From the NCBI GenBank assembly GCA_015499985.1, contig JAAAUF010000751.1, forward strand, positions 1 to 20,714: 20,714 nucleotides of DNA, given 5' to 3'. Positions 1-10,200 of this stretch are shown piece by piece. Position numbers and translations under genes: made by a program. This stretch comes from Haplosporangium gracile. Taxonomy: Eukaryota; Mortierellomycota; Mortierellomycetes; Mortierellales; Mortierellaceae. The notes below the pieces were generated by a model that had not been told where the DNA came from, ran no database searches, and saw only the letters and a program-made list of their open reading frames with translations. Positions within the stretch are counted from its first letter, which is position 1, and every line of letters starts with the position of its first letter.

Positions 1-265
1 GGCAAGAGTAGGAAAAAAGTTGGAGAAGGGAAAGGCGAGCTTAAACGTGTCGAGCCTTATTGCGTCCCAAAAATGGGTTTATGCGCCTATTCTCCCCCAT
101 CCAATCGAGTTTATGACGTAGTAGCAAATCATTGAATCGCAAATTGTCGACAGAGAATCATCAAGACACTTTGAGTGGACTCACCACCCTATGGGCGAGG
201 AAGTTCCTCCTTTCACTTTTCCATCCTACCAGTCCACTTCTCACACAACCCCACATTCACATCAT
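1..265. other. upstream region of the GOLPH3/Vps74 gene
   Basis: No gene is seen here. A CCAAT pentamer sits at 101-105, about 160 bp before the chosen start codon, and is a plausible but unproven CCAAT-factor site. ATGs occur in this stretch. The one at 191 is in frame with the gene and would add 25 residues. Confidence 0.5.
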
Positions 266-1947
266 ATGGCTTCAACAGGAGGACTCTCAAGACGTCGCGG
301 AGCTGGCGGAGCCGCTACAGAAGATGGCGGCATCGGTTCAACACAGTCCTCATCAGCCCCACTCTCAGCAGGCAGCAGACGCAACACAGACAGCAAAGTG
401 GCATCTGATCCCAGGGACTTGCAGATGGAGGACGAGAACAAGACTCAGCCCAAGCTGACTTTAATGGAAGAAGTCTTGCTCTTGGGACTTAAGGACAAGC
501 AGGTAACAAACCCGTCATCCACCTCACAGTCGCCATCATCACAGACCTCTCTTTCTCCTCAGTTCTCTTCTGATTTGTCTTTCGTTTTTGTCCTAAAAAA
601 AAGGCGCAGGGACGCGCCTTCGTTCTTGGGTGCACTGACGAACAAGAGCGTGTTGGGATACAACAAGGAAGGGCAACGACGACGACTGTTTTTTACCTTC
701 TGTCCCTTATCTCAATTGAACTGTTATGACCATTTTGTGGAGAGTGCGACGCTCATGATGAAGGAGCGAGTGCACACCTGATGAACAACCAACCTTCATC
801 ATCCCAGCAGGACAGAGGACAGAACAGTCAGTGGGCGCTCACTTGAGCAGTCTCAATGACCTTAATTTATTTTTAGCCAGTCTGCATATTGAGCTGGGCG
901 TTGTTCGCTGTCTATTGTGCTCAGCCTTTATTTTTTGTACATTCCGGATGCTTCCTCCATCTATCAATCAATTGGAGCAACGGGATCGCACAAGCACAAT
1001 GCTTGGAAAGGCTGCCCGTTGACTGACCGTCTAGGATCTGGCATTCTGCCTTGTTTGGTTTTCTGCTGATTAGGGATATCTTTCATTCTGGAACGATAAC
1101 ATCTCCTATACCCTTCGAGGCTGCATTTTGATGGAGCTCGCCTTCCGCAACCGTATTGCTATGGTCAAGGACCCCAACAGACGCAAATACCCCCTCGCAG
1201 ACCGCTACATTGAGGCTATCAGCGAGAAGTTGACTGGAGAGGTTCTCTTAGACGAGGCGCTCAAGATGATCAGTTCGACACAGGAGAGAATGAGTGTTGG
1301 CCAATGGATCGATCTCATGAGTGGTAAGCTTTTTAGTGCTCATCTCGCGCCTTTCTTTTTGGTGTGACATTACATTCCCATTGTTTTACTCTCAGGAGGA
1401 GCATCCAGACTAATAGGACCATTGGCAATATGTTTGATGTAATTTAGGTGAGACATGGAATGTGATGAAGATTGGATTCCAATTGAAGCAGGTGCGCGAG
1501 CGACTTGCCAAGGGCTTGGTTGACAAGGGCGTACTCAGGACCGAGAAGCGCAACTTTTTGATCTTTGACATGGCAACCCACCCCGTCACGGACTCGGCAG
1601 TCAAGGAGGAGGTTGTCAAGAGAGCATGTACAACGCTGATCTCACGGTCGACTGGATCATCACCCACACTGGCAGAGAAGAACTCTCTCATCCAGTACCA
1701 GCAGCTCCGAACCGTCGCCATGGTCTGTGCAGCCTATGCCGCCAATGTTCTCGAGAATGCCCTGATGTATTTGAACCATGAGATGCGGGAGCGGGCATTC
1801 AACAAGGTTGAGGAGCTGTTAGGCGATTACAGCGACTACCCCTTTGCATCAAATGCGAGCAAAGACGAGATTGTTGGCCGGGACTTGCAGATGGAGATTG
1901 TTGCAGCTGTGCTGAACGTATTTACCAAGATGGACAGTATCCTTTGA
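266..1947 (+). CDS. VPS74: GOLPH3/Vps74 family PI4P-binding Golgi adaptor
   Basis: Three exons (266-502, 1074-1323, 1448-1947) join in frame to 328 aa, close to yeast Vps74 and human GOLPH3. The family binds phosphatidylinositol 4-phosphate on the Golgi and couples glycosyltransferases to COPI for retention. Seen: the N-terminal basic cluster L7-S-R-R-R11, which matches the COPI-binding arginine cluster of Vps74; the strongly conserved LTLMEEVLLLGLKD block at 64-77; W85 and R94, equivalent to PI4P-contacting Trp81 and Arg90 of GOLPH3; K176 and R179 at the positions of Arg171 and Arg174, the first a conservative change; and the FDM-THP hairpin segment used in oligomerisation. Residues 12-60 are low complexity. 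The start at 266 is chosen because the protein then begins like Vps74. An in-frame ATG at 191 is the alternative. Intron 1 (571 bp) is unusually long for this window, and intron 2 is 124 bp. Confidence 0.95.
503..1073 (+). other. long first intron of the GOLPH3/Vps74 gene
   Basis: This 571-bp GT-AG intron separates LKDKQ from GYLSFWND, a junction that is continuous in the protein family. It holds no recognisable gene. It contains an A8 run followed by a perfect 7-bp inverted repeat (AAGGCGC at 601-607, GCGCCTT at 614-620, 6-nt loop). The other introns in the window are mostly about 100 bp, so this one has room for an alternative exon or regulatory sequence. Confidence 0.85.
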
Positions 1948-2463
1948 GGAGAAGAATGAAATATTTTTTTTTGCGTTGTTTTCTTAACTTGTATCCATTA
2001 ATAATATAAACCTACAACAAGAACTCATGCTGTATCATGCATCTCTTGAACTGACCTCACAAATATGCAAGCGTTGGTTCACAAAAAAAAAGGCGCTTTA
2101 GGTGAGTGTGGCTTTTTGATTGGCCGTAAATTTGGCTGATTTTTTTCTTTCCTTGTGTCTTCTTCCCTCTCGCTCCTCCCCCTTCCCACCAAATCAGCCT
2201 CCTTACTTCCACCCTTCTCAAACAAGCATCGTCTTCATCTCTCTCGCCCCACCCTTTCGCTTAATCGTCTTCTCAGCACTCACGGCCTCGCGGCCCTCCT
2301 TCTCATCTCCTTACTTCTTCATCACTCATACAGTCCTTCCTGCTCTTACACTTCTGAGCGCGCCACTTTGCTGATCCCCCTTCCCTCACAATCACATCAT
2401 AGCCGCAAACCTTGCACGAGCTCGTATTCTTCAACACTGGCCGAGAAGATAGATAGCGCTGTC
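1948..2463 (+). other. intergenic region and probable long leader of the coiled-coil gene
   Basis: The first part is the AT-rich 3' region of the GOLPH3 gene. An A9 run followed by GGCGC lies at 2083-2096, and an ATTGG (reverse CCAAT) at 2119-2123. From 2068 to 2463 there is no ATG on the plus strand, and the sequence is strongly pyrimidine-rich from about 2135 to 2400. Both suit an untranslated leader. An open frame runs through it but starts with no ATG. Confidence 0.6.
2083..2096 (+). promoter_or_regulatory. A-run plus GGCGC motif, candidate core promoter element
   Basis: Nine adenines are followed directly by GGCGC. Related copies occur at 595-607 (A8-GGCGC), 17486-17499 (A8-GGCTGC, overlapping a TATA-like box) and in reverse at 7164-7177 (A8-GGCAGC). 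This copy lies just before the start of the ATG-free leader of the coiled-coil gene, where a core promoter would be expected. Function is inferred from position only. Confidence 0.3.
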
Positions 2464-5400
2464 ATGCTGGCACGGGCAAAGTCTCAATTGGGACAAACCC
2501 CGTCATATCCACGGACAGCCACTTCAGAAGCATCAACAAAGGGCCGTGAACCTCCAAACGGAGATGCCACCTCCACCCGAAACACGAAGGACCCCTCTCA
2601 TAATACCGCATATTCCTCCTCCTCGGCATCAGGCCACCGATACCAATCCTTCTCGAGCGTCAAGAGTGATTTCAGTTCTACCAATGGTATGTTATATATC
2701 TGCCTTCAGCTTTCGGTGACGTACATAGACACCGCCAGAAGCCATCGCGACTAAACCATGTTATATTATACTGTGAATAGGGTCGAATGAGCAGAGTAAA
2801 CCGAACAGGACAGTTCAACAATTACACCAACAATCAGAGTCCAGGAAGAAATCTAACTCGTTCACGGAAAGCCTACAGGATGGTTCTCTCCGACCAGTAA
2901 CCGTCCAAACAAATACTTCTAGGACACCCATGAGAGCCTCGCTGACCTTGCTCGACACGAGTGCCAGCTCAATGTCCAACTCCATTCTTTCTCGGACACG
3001 TCGTGCCTCTGATCGGAAAATACGCCAGCACCTAATGGAGATTCAGCGCGATATGGCCGCCTCATCAACGCAACAACGACCTCTTGTGGATGACATTATG
3101 GATTCACCTTTACGGCCGATTTTGGAAGAAAGTAAACCAGTGCAGGATTCCCAAGCAAATGAAGGCAAGGCGAGCAGGAATATCGAGGCAGAAGCTATCG
3201 AGATCAAAACCAAGTCTTCAAAATCTCGACAGCCATCGAGTATGAACCGCAGTATATCCTTTCTGGATTCAACATCACCCACTACTTCCTTTCGACAGGA
3301 GCAAGGCCAGCATGAACGCTCAGGATCGACCACACGAAGCAATCGTCACAGTCAGTCGGTCACTGCAAGTCATAGGTCATCCTCATCACGACAGCTGCAT
3401 CGGGTGTTGTCAGGACCTATTTTTATTCCCAACCCACGTGGCATTGCACCAACACCATCCCCCGACGCATCCATGGAGCTGGTTCACAACACTTTTGACT
3501 CCACAATACCTCGTACCAAATCACAAACTGAGATTGTCTCCAAGGATCAGTCCTTTAGACACTCGCAGGAACAGCTGCGACGTTACGAGACTCAGCTAGA
3601 CGCGCGAATCCAGACCATCCAGGCGAATAATCAGCGGCTTCAGGCACTCAAGTCTCTGGTGGAGGACCAAGGAAGAGCGTTGACCATCCGGACCATAAAA
3701 CACGAGGATGATGAAGGCAGCGAGTATGATGAGGACTACGACGACGATGCCGATGGCGAGGAGGAGCAATTGAGGATTGAGTCGAGCGAAAGGGCTGAAG
3801 AGAGACTGCAGCTGGAGGAAACAAAGGCTTTGCTGGAGAAGAGCTTAGTCAAACAGCAGCTGCTGGATGAACAATTGGTTCAAGAACAATCCAGGAACAA
3901 GAAACTAGAGTCGAGAATTGAGGAAATGTCACATCAATGGAAGGGCGTGCTGGAAATGGATATGGCGCAGGCCAAGGAAATTGATCTAGTTCACGAACAG
4001 GCTGTCAAGGACCGAGAACAGTGGGAGCAGCGCCTTCATCAGGAAGAACAGAAGGTGTCGAACATGGAGACCGAGCTGGCAGTCAAGGACCGACAACTTG
4101 CAGAGACATCGGCCAAGGAGCGTCTGGTGAATGAGCATGAAAATCAGGCGCTGGTAGCGCAGGTCGCCTCCCTGAATCGGGAACTCGAGGAGCTCAAGGA
4201 CCTGGCGCATCAAAACGAGACTAAGGCTCAATTCAAGCTTGACCAACAGGAGGACGAGATCCAAACGCACAAAAAGCGAAGTCAGGACTTGGAGCGTCAG
4301 CTCGAGCAGGAGCGATACCGCCAGGTCAATGACCAGGAAACTCGGATGGATGACCTTATCGAGGAAGTTGAGGAGAAGGAGCAGGACGTTCAAGATCTTA
4401 GGGCCATGTTGGCCGAATATGATGACCTACTTCAAAACCGGCAGAGTGAGCTGAATGAGGCTATGGAGTTGGTACAGTCCCTGCAGGATCAACTCCAGGA
4501 CCATCAAGTTGATCACACGAGCGATCTTCAGCACACACATGATCAGCATAAGAAGGAGCAGAAACAGCGACACGCCGAGATTCGCGAGTTGAAACGAGAG
4601 CTGGCGCAGGAGAAGGAGGCGAGTCATGAACACCAAAAGAGGATCGAGCTCTTGCTGGCGTCGCATCAAGAAACAACACAGTTGCACGAGGGCAAGATTC
4701 GAGACTTGCAGGAGGAGCTTAGTCAACGGAACTCACAACTGTCTCTGTCAAAGTCGACTGCCACGAACGCAATCAAGAAGGCCAAGGGACATTTGGAGAC
4801 AATCGAACTTCAGCAGCGTATGGTGGAGGATCAAGAGCAGATTTTGCTGGAGAAGGAGGGTCGGGTCGAGGAGTTGGAGCAGGAGCTCAAGGAGGCCCAA
4901 CAGAGGCATCACAAAGTGGTGGCTGACATGGAGCAGGATCTGCGGGGTCTCGAGCAAGAACGGGCCGAGCTGGTCGACATGGTGAAGTTGGCTCGTCAGC
5001 AAGGTATGGAGGATAGAGACGAGGAGTTGTCACATGGTCTGGATCTGGAGCGCCAAATGCTGGAGCGTATACTGGAAGAGCTTGACCCGGACTTTAGGAT
5101 CGACTCGCAGCAACTGGACGGAAGCCCTGATGCGGAAAGTAGAGGAGGTCGCCGGACTGTCAGCCAATTGTATGTCGTTATTCAAGACAAGGTCCGAGAG
5201 CAGAAGCAACACCAGCTCGACCTTGTCGTGGAGAAGGGTCAACTGGAGAATAAGTTGGCTGAGCAACGCGAGCAGTTGGATGAATGTGAGGCAGAGATTG
5301 AGTCGCAACACGAGCAGCTGCTGAGGCTGGAGCAAGACCGACTGGAGCTCGAGGATCAACACATTCGTCTTCGAGAGGATTTCGCCATCGCACAAGAGGA

Positions 5401-5863
5401 TACCCAGCACCTCCGACAGTTGTTGCAGGAGATGAAGGACATGAAGTCTTCCAGGAGTGCTGCCATGAGTGGGCGCGCGTCTACGTCGGCGTCTCGTCAG
5501 CGGTCCACGCCTCTTCACGACGATGGTCAAGTGCGCACTCTGTTCGACAAGATCTCGATTCTGGAGCAGGAGAAGACCCAGTTGTTGGGCTGTATCAAGT
5601 CCCTGGAGGAATCAGTCTCGGACCTGACGGAAGCTGGAAGGACACTTCGCGACAAGTACGAGGAGAGGGTGGCGACGCTTCGACAGGAGGTGGTGAAGAA
5701 CCGCCAGTTGGTCATTCGGCAGGAGGGACAGCTGTTCCTATACCTGTCTGTGATCGAAAAGCTCAAGCTGGCGCTGCGTAATGCCAAAATCGAACCCCCA
5801 CGAGATACCAAGGTCGAACCCCCACCACAAGTTGCCAAGATCGAGCAGGAGCCTCCAAACTAG
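2464..5863 (+). CDS. long coiled-coil protein of unknown function
   Basis: Two exons (2464-2686, 2781-5863) with a 94-bp intron give 1101 aa. The start is the first ATG after a 396-nt ATG-free stretch and has a purine at -3. Residues 1-330 are Ser/Thr/Arg-rich and probably disordered. Residues about 331-380 begin a coil. Residues 383-404 are a highly acidic Glu/Asp/Tyr patch. About 405-963 is a nearly unbroken coiled coil rich in Gln, Glu, Leu and Arg. A Ser/Arg linker (964-990) leads to a second coil at about 995-1078, whose segment near QEGQLFLYLSVIEKLKLALR is more hydrophobic than the rest. The tail repeats Lys-x-Glu-Pro-like units. K381 lies in I-K-H-E-D-D-E, which fits an acidic-extended sumoylation consensus. 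The shape suits a cytoskeletal, spindle-pole or golgin-type scaffold, but I recognise no family-specific domain and make no functional call. Confidence 0.9.
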
Positions 5864-5964
5864 AGATACCCTCTCTATTTTTCATATTCTACATTTCTAA
5901 TCCTGTACATTTACCCCTAATACACATTTCTCTGTACCACCATTTCACAAAAAGGGAAGAAGAT

Positions 5965-5982
5965 AAAAAAAAAAAAAAAAAA
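5965..5982 (+). repeat. A18 homopolymer
   Basis: An uninterrupted run of 18 adenines lies about 100 bp after the stop codon of the coiled-coil gene. It is a simple mononucleotide tract and is prone to length errors in sequencing. Confidence 0.9.
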
Positions 5983-6343
5983 GTTGCATATTCAGAACCA
6001 CCTTGCTATTGTCGTGATAACCAATGTGGCCATTTGCATGATCTTTGCGCGCATGGTTAGCGAAAGCTAGGCCAAAAAAAGAAAACAGAAAAGAAACAAA
6101 TATGGGGTGAAGCATGCGCCATTTTTCTTGTTTTCCCTCAGTGGTGGCATCGATCGGTCGGGTCGAAAAGGGGTCTCCTTCTTCCAGCAGACAAGGCTGA
6201 ATCGCAGCAGTAGAGATTTGCATTAGGAGTAGAGTGAGTGGTGTGGGGCAGAGAAGGTAAGAAGGGGTAAGCAGGTCGGCGAAGGGCATTACCTTTTTTT
6301 TTCCTTCTTTACTTCAGCATCGTCGGCCATCATCATCCATTTC

Positions 6344-6416
6344 TGTCTCTTTTATCTCTTTTATCCCTTTCTGTCCCTTTTGTCTCTTTTGTCCCTTTTG
6401 TCTCTTTTATCCCTTT
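6344..6416 (+). repeat. 9-bp pyrimidine minisatellite (TRTCYCTTT)x8
   Basis: Eight consecutive 9-bp units follow the pattern T-(A/G)-T-C-(C/T)-C-T-T-T, with a single extra C at 6371 between units three and four. Degenerate copies seem to continue to about 6470. It lies in the intergenic region upstream of the TBC gene leader. Confidence 0.85.
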
Positions 6417-7163
6417 GCCCACCCCTCTGTTTTGTTTTCTATCCCTCTCCCTTTTCTGTCTTTTGTCCCTTTGAAGCGAATTGTGTGTATGCATGCAAAG
6501 TGTTTTCTCGACTTCTGTTTCTCTATCCCTTTGTTGTTCATACCACTTTCGCCTATCTGTTGAGTTGGTTCAACTTGGTTGGCAGGTTCGTACTACTCTC
6601 ACCCGCCAATTCGTTCATGCATTCGCTTCGCTGCCCTCAACCGGTGGACTGTGTGCGATAGATACAACCTACACATCGATATCATTATCATCACCACCAT
6701 CCACACTTTGACCCTTTTTCTTTCTTTCTTTTCTTGCCTCGCCTTCTCTCTCTTTTCCTCTCTTCCTTCTTTCTCTTTTCCTCTTTACTGACCACCTCCT
6801 CTCCTTTCCTTAACCTGTACCATCATCACCTCCCCCTCCCTTCCCTACTTTTTCTTCTTTTTTTGCGTTATTTAATTATACTCATCGCACTTTCTATTCC
6901 CTCAATTCATATTTATCTCTCTTCCCCTTTCCCCTCCCTCGCCTCTTTGCCTTTTCTCGACAGCCCAAGCCGTCTTCCTCGGTCCCTACCTCAGTCGCAC
7001 GACCTTGTCCTAACAACGAAACTGCATCTTCCTGACCACCACCCTTATACTCCCGCACGTCAGAGGAGGTGACGGAGACGAAGAAGAAGAAGAAAGAGAA
7101 GTGAGCGCGACCTATAACCTCACCGAGTCAATCACGCTCCCTTTTTGAGTGAACAAAGTAGCC

Positions 7164-7177
7164 GCTGCCTTTTTTTT
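7164..7177 (-). promoter_or_regulatory. reverse copy of the A8-GGC-GC motif
   Basis: Read on the minus strand this is A8-GGCAGC, 46 bp upstream of the TBC start codon. It probably lies within the 5' leader, so a core-promoter role for the TBC gene is doubtful. It is listed because the same motif recurs in the window. Confidence 0.2.
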
Positions 7178-7223
7178 CTCTCGCTCTCTCAACGTTTCCT
7201 CGGAGAAAGAAAGAGATAATACC

Positions 7224-10200
7224 ATGGAGGAAGTCAAGTCTATCAGCACAGTCTTCTTACTCCAACACCCACTTGCAAACCCCAAGGACCCTCCTGTCGC
7301 TATTCCTACTTCTTTACCTCGACATCGGCAACAAGGCTCCCTCACGATCCAACAGCAGCAGCAGCAGGTGCCACCGACACCAACCTCGTTACCTTACTCT
7401 ATCTCCCCTCCAGGATCTCCGCTCTTTGGGGCAGTAAAATCGTCCTCCCAGTCGTCCAATTCCAATCACCACAGCTCTCGCTTGCACCACTACCAACAAC
7501 ACTCGAACCCATCATCCATAAGACCAGCGTCTTCCTCGTCTTCATCGTCAGTAACAACGGTGGCACCGACGGCTGTGGGAGGAGGAGGCGGAGGCAGCAG
7601 CAGCGGCGCAGACATCTTTTCCTCCAAGGCACTGGACGCCCAACGACATCAACAACCACAACAACTGTCGCTGGCTCGTGATCTGACGACGCGGCTCTGG
7701 CAGCGTGAAGCCGAGCTGCAGACGATGAAGGAGCTCTATGACGCCAAAATCAGGAGACTAACTGAGATGCTGCAGGATGCAGGCGTGTCCCCCACCGAGG
7801 TCGAAAACAATCTGGCGGTCGTGGTCGAGCAAGAGGAGACAGACGAAGCAAAGTTAAACCCCCTGTTTGTTGAGCATCAACTCTCACTCTCCGCGGTCAC
7901 GAGCAATGATCACCATGTGGAACAATTAGGCATTACTGCTCGTCGGAGAGGGGAAGGAGGAATATCTAGGGGTGTTGTTGCTACTTGTGCTGATGATGAT
8001 AATGCTACGGGTGTCAGTCGGAGTGGACGTGGTGGCAGGCGGAGTGGTGATGTTGGGTGTACGGGCGAGGACCCTCTCATGGGTGTAGGGGGTGGTCTAT
8101 TTGGGGACAACGACGAGGAGGAAGAGGGGAACGAGGAGGACTGCAGTAGCAGTGTCATCTTTCGAGGAGACGAGGAAGTGGACGACGACGACGAGGGTGA
8201 AGACCCATCCGAGTTCATGTCTAGTTCAGGATCCCTCTCCTTTCAATCCAGCTGTACGACCCAATTGACCAAGCCCGACCTTTCTCAACAAATCTCTGCC
8301 ACCATGCAACCACAACCACAACCACAACCAAAACGACAAAAACATTCTGATTCTCTTTCCCCTCCCGCCCCTTCCAAAGGACCATCCGCCCTCCCGACAT
8401 CAAGGCGTCGTTCCCGCCCATCACGACCCTTTTCACCCACCCCAAGTGATATCTCGACTGCATCCCACCCCGTGTATTCTTCATCGACCTTACCATACAA
8501 GTCAGCGGACCAGCCAGCCAGACCTGCCTCATCCCTCTTCCCAACAGCAGCACGTTCGGCCGAGGCCAAAGGCCACAGCGCTGGAGGGAGCCAAAACCCA
8601 ATACCGTCCTTCCTTGCTGAATCACTGGCCGCAGGCACGTTGGGGATGAAGACCCTGCGTGAGAAATGGGCGTTGGCGTCAGGATTACTTTCGTGGAACA
8701 AATCAAAGTCGGAAAAGGACTATAGCCACAATCGGAGCAGCAGCATCGTGACTAGTCCCAGTGGATTGTTTATCAGGAGCGAGGGTATCATGAACGACAA
8801 GAAGCCTGCCCTCGTCGAGACTTGCTTGCCTTCGCCCTGGACGGACGATTTGGCGCCGTTGTCGGAGAGGAGAGTCAAGGACGATAAGGACAGGGAGCGG
8901 GATGATGAGGACACTATGGATAGGGAGCGGGCTATATGGAGTAGTATTGTATCGCCCACCAGCAAGAGAGTCAACACCAAGAGCAAGCACATGAGCCACT
9001 CGCTACCATCAACGAGACCCATGTCGGAAATGGGTACACTGGGCTCGCTTTCCAAGTATCCGGCCTTGACGATGGCTCGAGATATCCCTCGGCCACCCAT
9101 CTCACGAATCCACGACTGCCTCATGCAACCAAACTCGTACAGTCCTTCACCCTTGCATTACAGGGCCATCTCCATGGCCGCCAACCTTATCGACACTGGT
9201 GCCATTACCCCCGCCCGACTCTATGCTCGACGGACGCAAACCATGATAGCCAAGTGGACGCTGGGTTTGGTTATGAATAGCAAACCAACACGACCACATC
9301 AAAGTTTGTTCCCTATCATCCGGGAATCTCTATCGTCAGAGCAGGAAGCCTTGCAGGGCCACTCTCACTCGGATGGACGGAACGACAGCATGGAGGATTC
9401 GACAGGCGAGAGCTCTGGACTGGAGATGGTATCGAGCTTTGACCGCCGTTCAAGAGCACTCAGTCCGACAGACCTGCCCAAAGCACTCTCCTTCAAGAGT
9501 CATGCGATGGTTCCGAGCCTATCCAGTTCATCTTATCCTCATTCGTCTTCCACACTCGACCACCAACAACATCCTAGGGTTTCGAGTCGCAGCGTCGTCG
9601 AGTTGTCGGATATCAGCTCGCCACCTCTCTCGATGTCGCCGACGTTTTCATATCTGGGCTTGAGCGAGCATGGCAAACCTCTCACGGATCGGTACGGGTT
9701 TTTGGTTAACGCAAGACCGATGGCGGTACAACAGGGACTGATGAAGCTGAATGAAACTTATGCAGGAGATGATATGGACTCACCGAGCTTTCACAGGACC
9801 GTGGACGGTTTGCGTCGAGATACCAGCAGCGATGGAGGCAAATTTGAGTTTTTGCGGGCATCTTCAGAAGAGTTAGAACGGTCATCGTCGCCACCACCCC
9901 TGGTCTCATCGTTTTATTTCGGTCATACGCAGCCAAGTTCGGGAGTCACTTCGGTTACCGGGAATGCAACGACATCAGCCACCTCACTTCCGACGAGTGT
10001 CACGTCTCCTATTCTCTCGATGGGGACCCGCCCAACTTCGACCTTGTCACCGCCAACATCCTCCTCGTCGAATGTCACCGCACTCCTTTCACAGATCAAG
10101 GTCCTGCACGATAATGTTCAGATGACGCAGAAGGAGAAGTGGGATGCGTTCCTGAGGAAGAGGAGGAGACGCGTTCATTTGGGCGAGACAAACGGAGGTG

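Larger units (their letters stand above)
5864..7223. other. intergenic region with pyrimidine-rich leader of the TBC gene
   Basis: No convincing gene is present. The left end is the 3' region of the coiled-coil gene (TGTACAT at about 5894, A18 at 5965-5982). From about 6290 to 7020 the plus strand is overwhelmingly pyrimidine and includes a 9-bp tandem repeat. There is no plus-strand ATG between 6619 and the TBC start at 7224. The only sizeable open frames are low-complexity Ser/Leu/Phe/Pro translations of the CT-rich DNA and one minus-strand frame (5945-6289) with no recognisable domain. Confidence 0.6.

Noticed and set aside
191..265. N-terminal extension of the GOLPH3 protein from an upstream in-frame ATG
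   Set aside because: Starting at 266 places the arginine cluster at the N-terminus as in Vps74; the extension resembles leader sequence. It remains possible.
831..1022. 63-codon plus-strand frame
   Set aside because: Lies inside intron 1 of the GOLPH3 gene; no recognisable domain.
3986..5530. Several Leu-rich minus-strand frames of 72-166 codons
   Set aside because: They are antisense of the coiled-coil gene; Leu and Val runs arise from Gln/Glu/Lys codons read backwards.
5945..6289. 114-codon minus-strand frame with hydrophobic stretches
   Set aside because: It ends in a Phe-rich run made by the A18 tract and has no family resemblance; it probably lies in intergenic DNA, though a small lineage-specific gene cannot be excluded.
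6380..7072. Overlapping Ser/Leu/Phe/Pro-rich plus-strand frames
   Set aside because: Low-complexity translations of the pyrimidine-rich leader; those overlapping the 6619-7223 stretch lack ATG starts there.
7910..9124. Minus-strand frames up to 161 codons
   Set aside because: Antisense shadows of the large first exon of the TBC gene.
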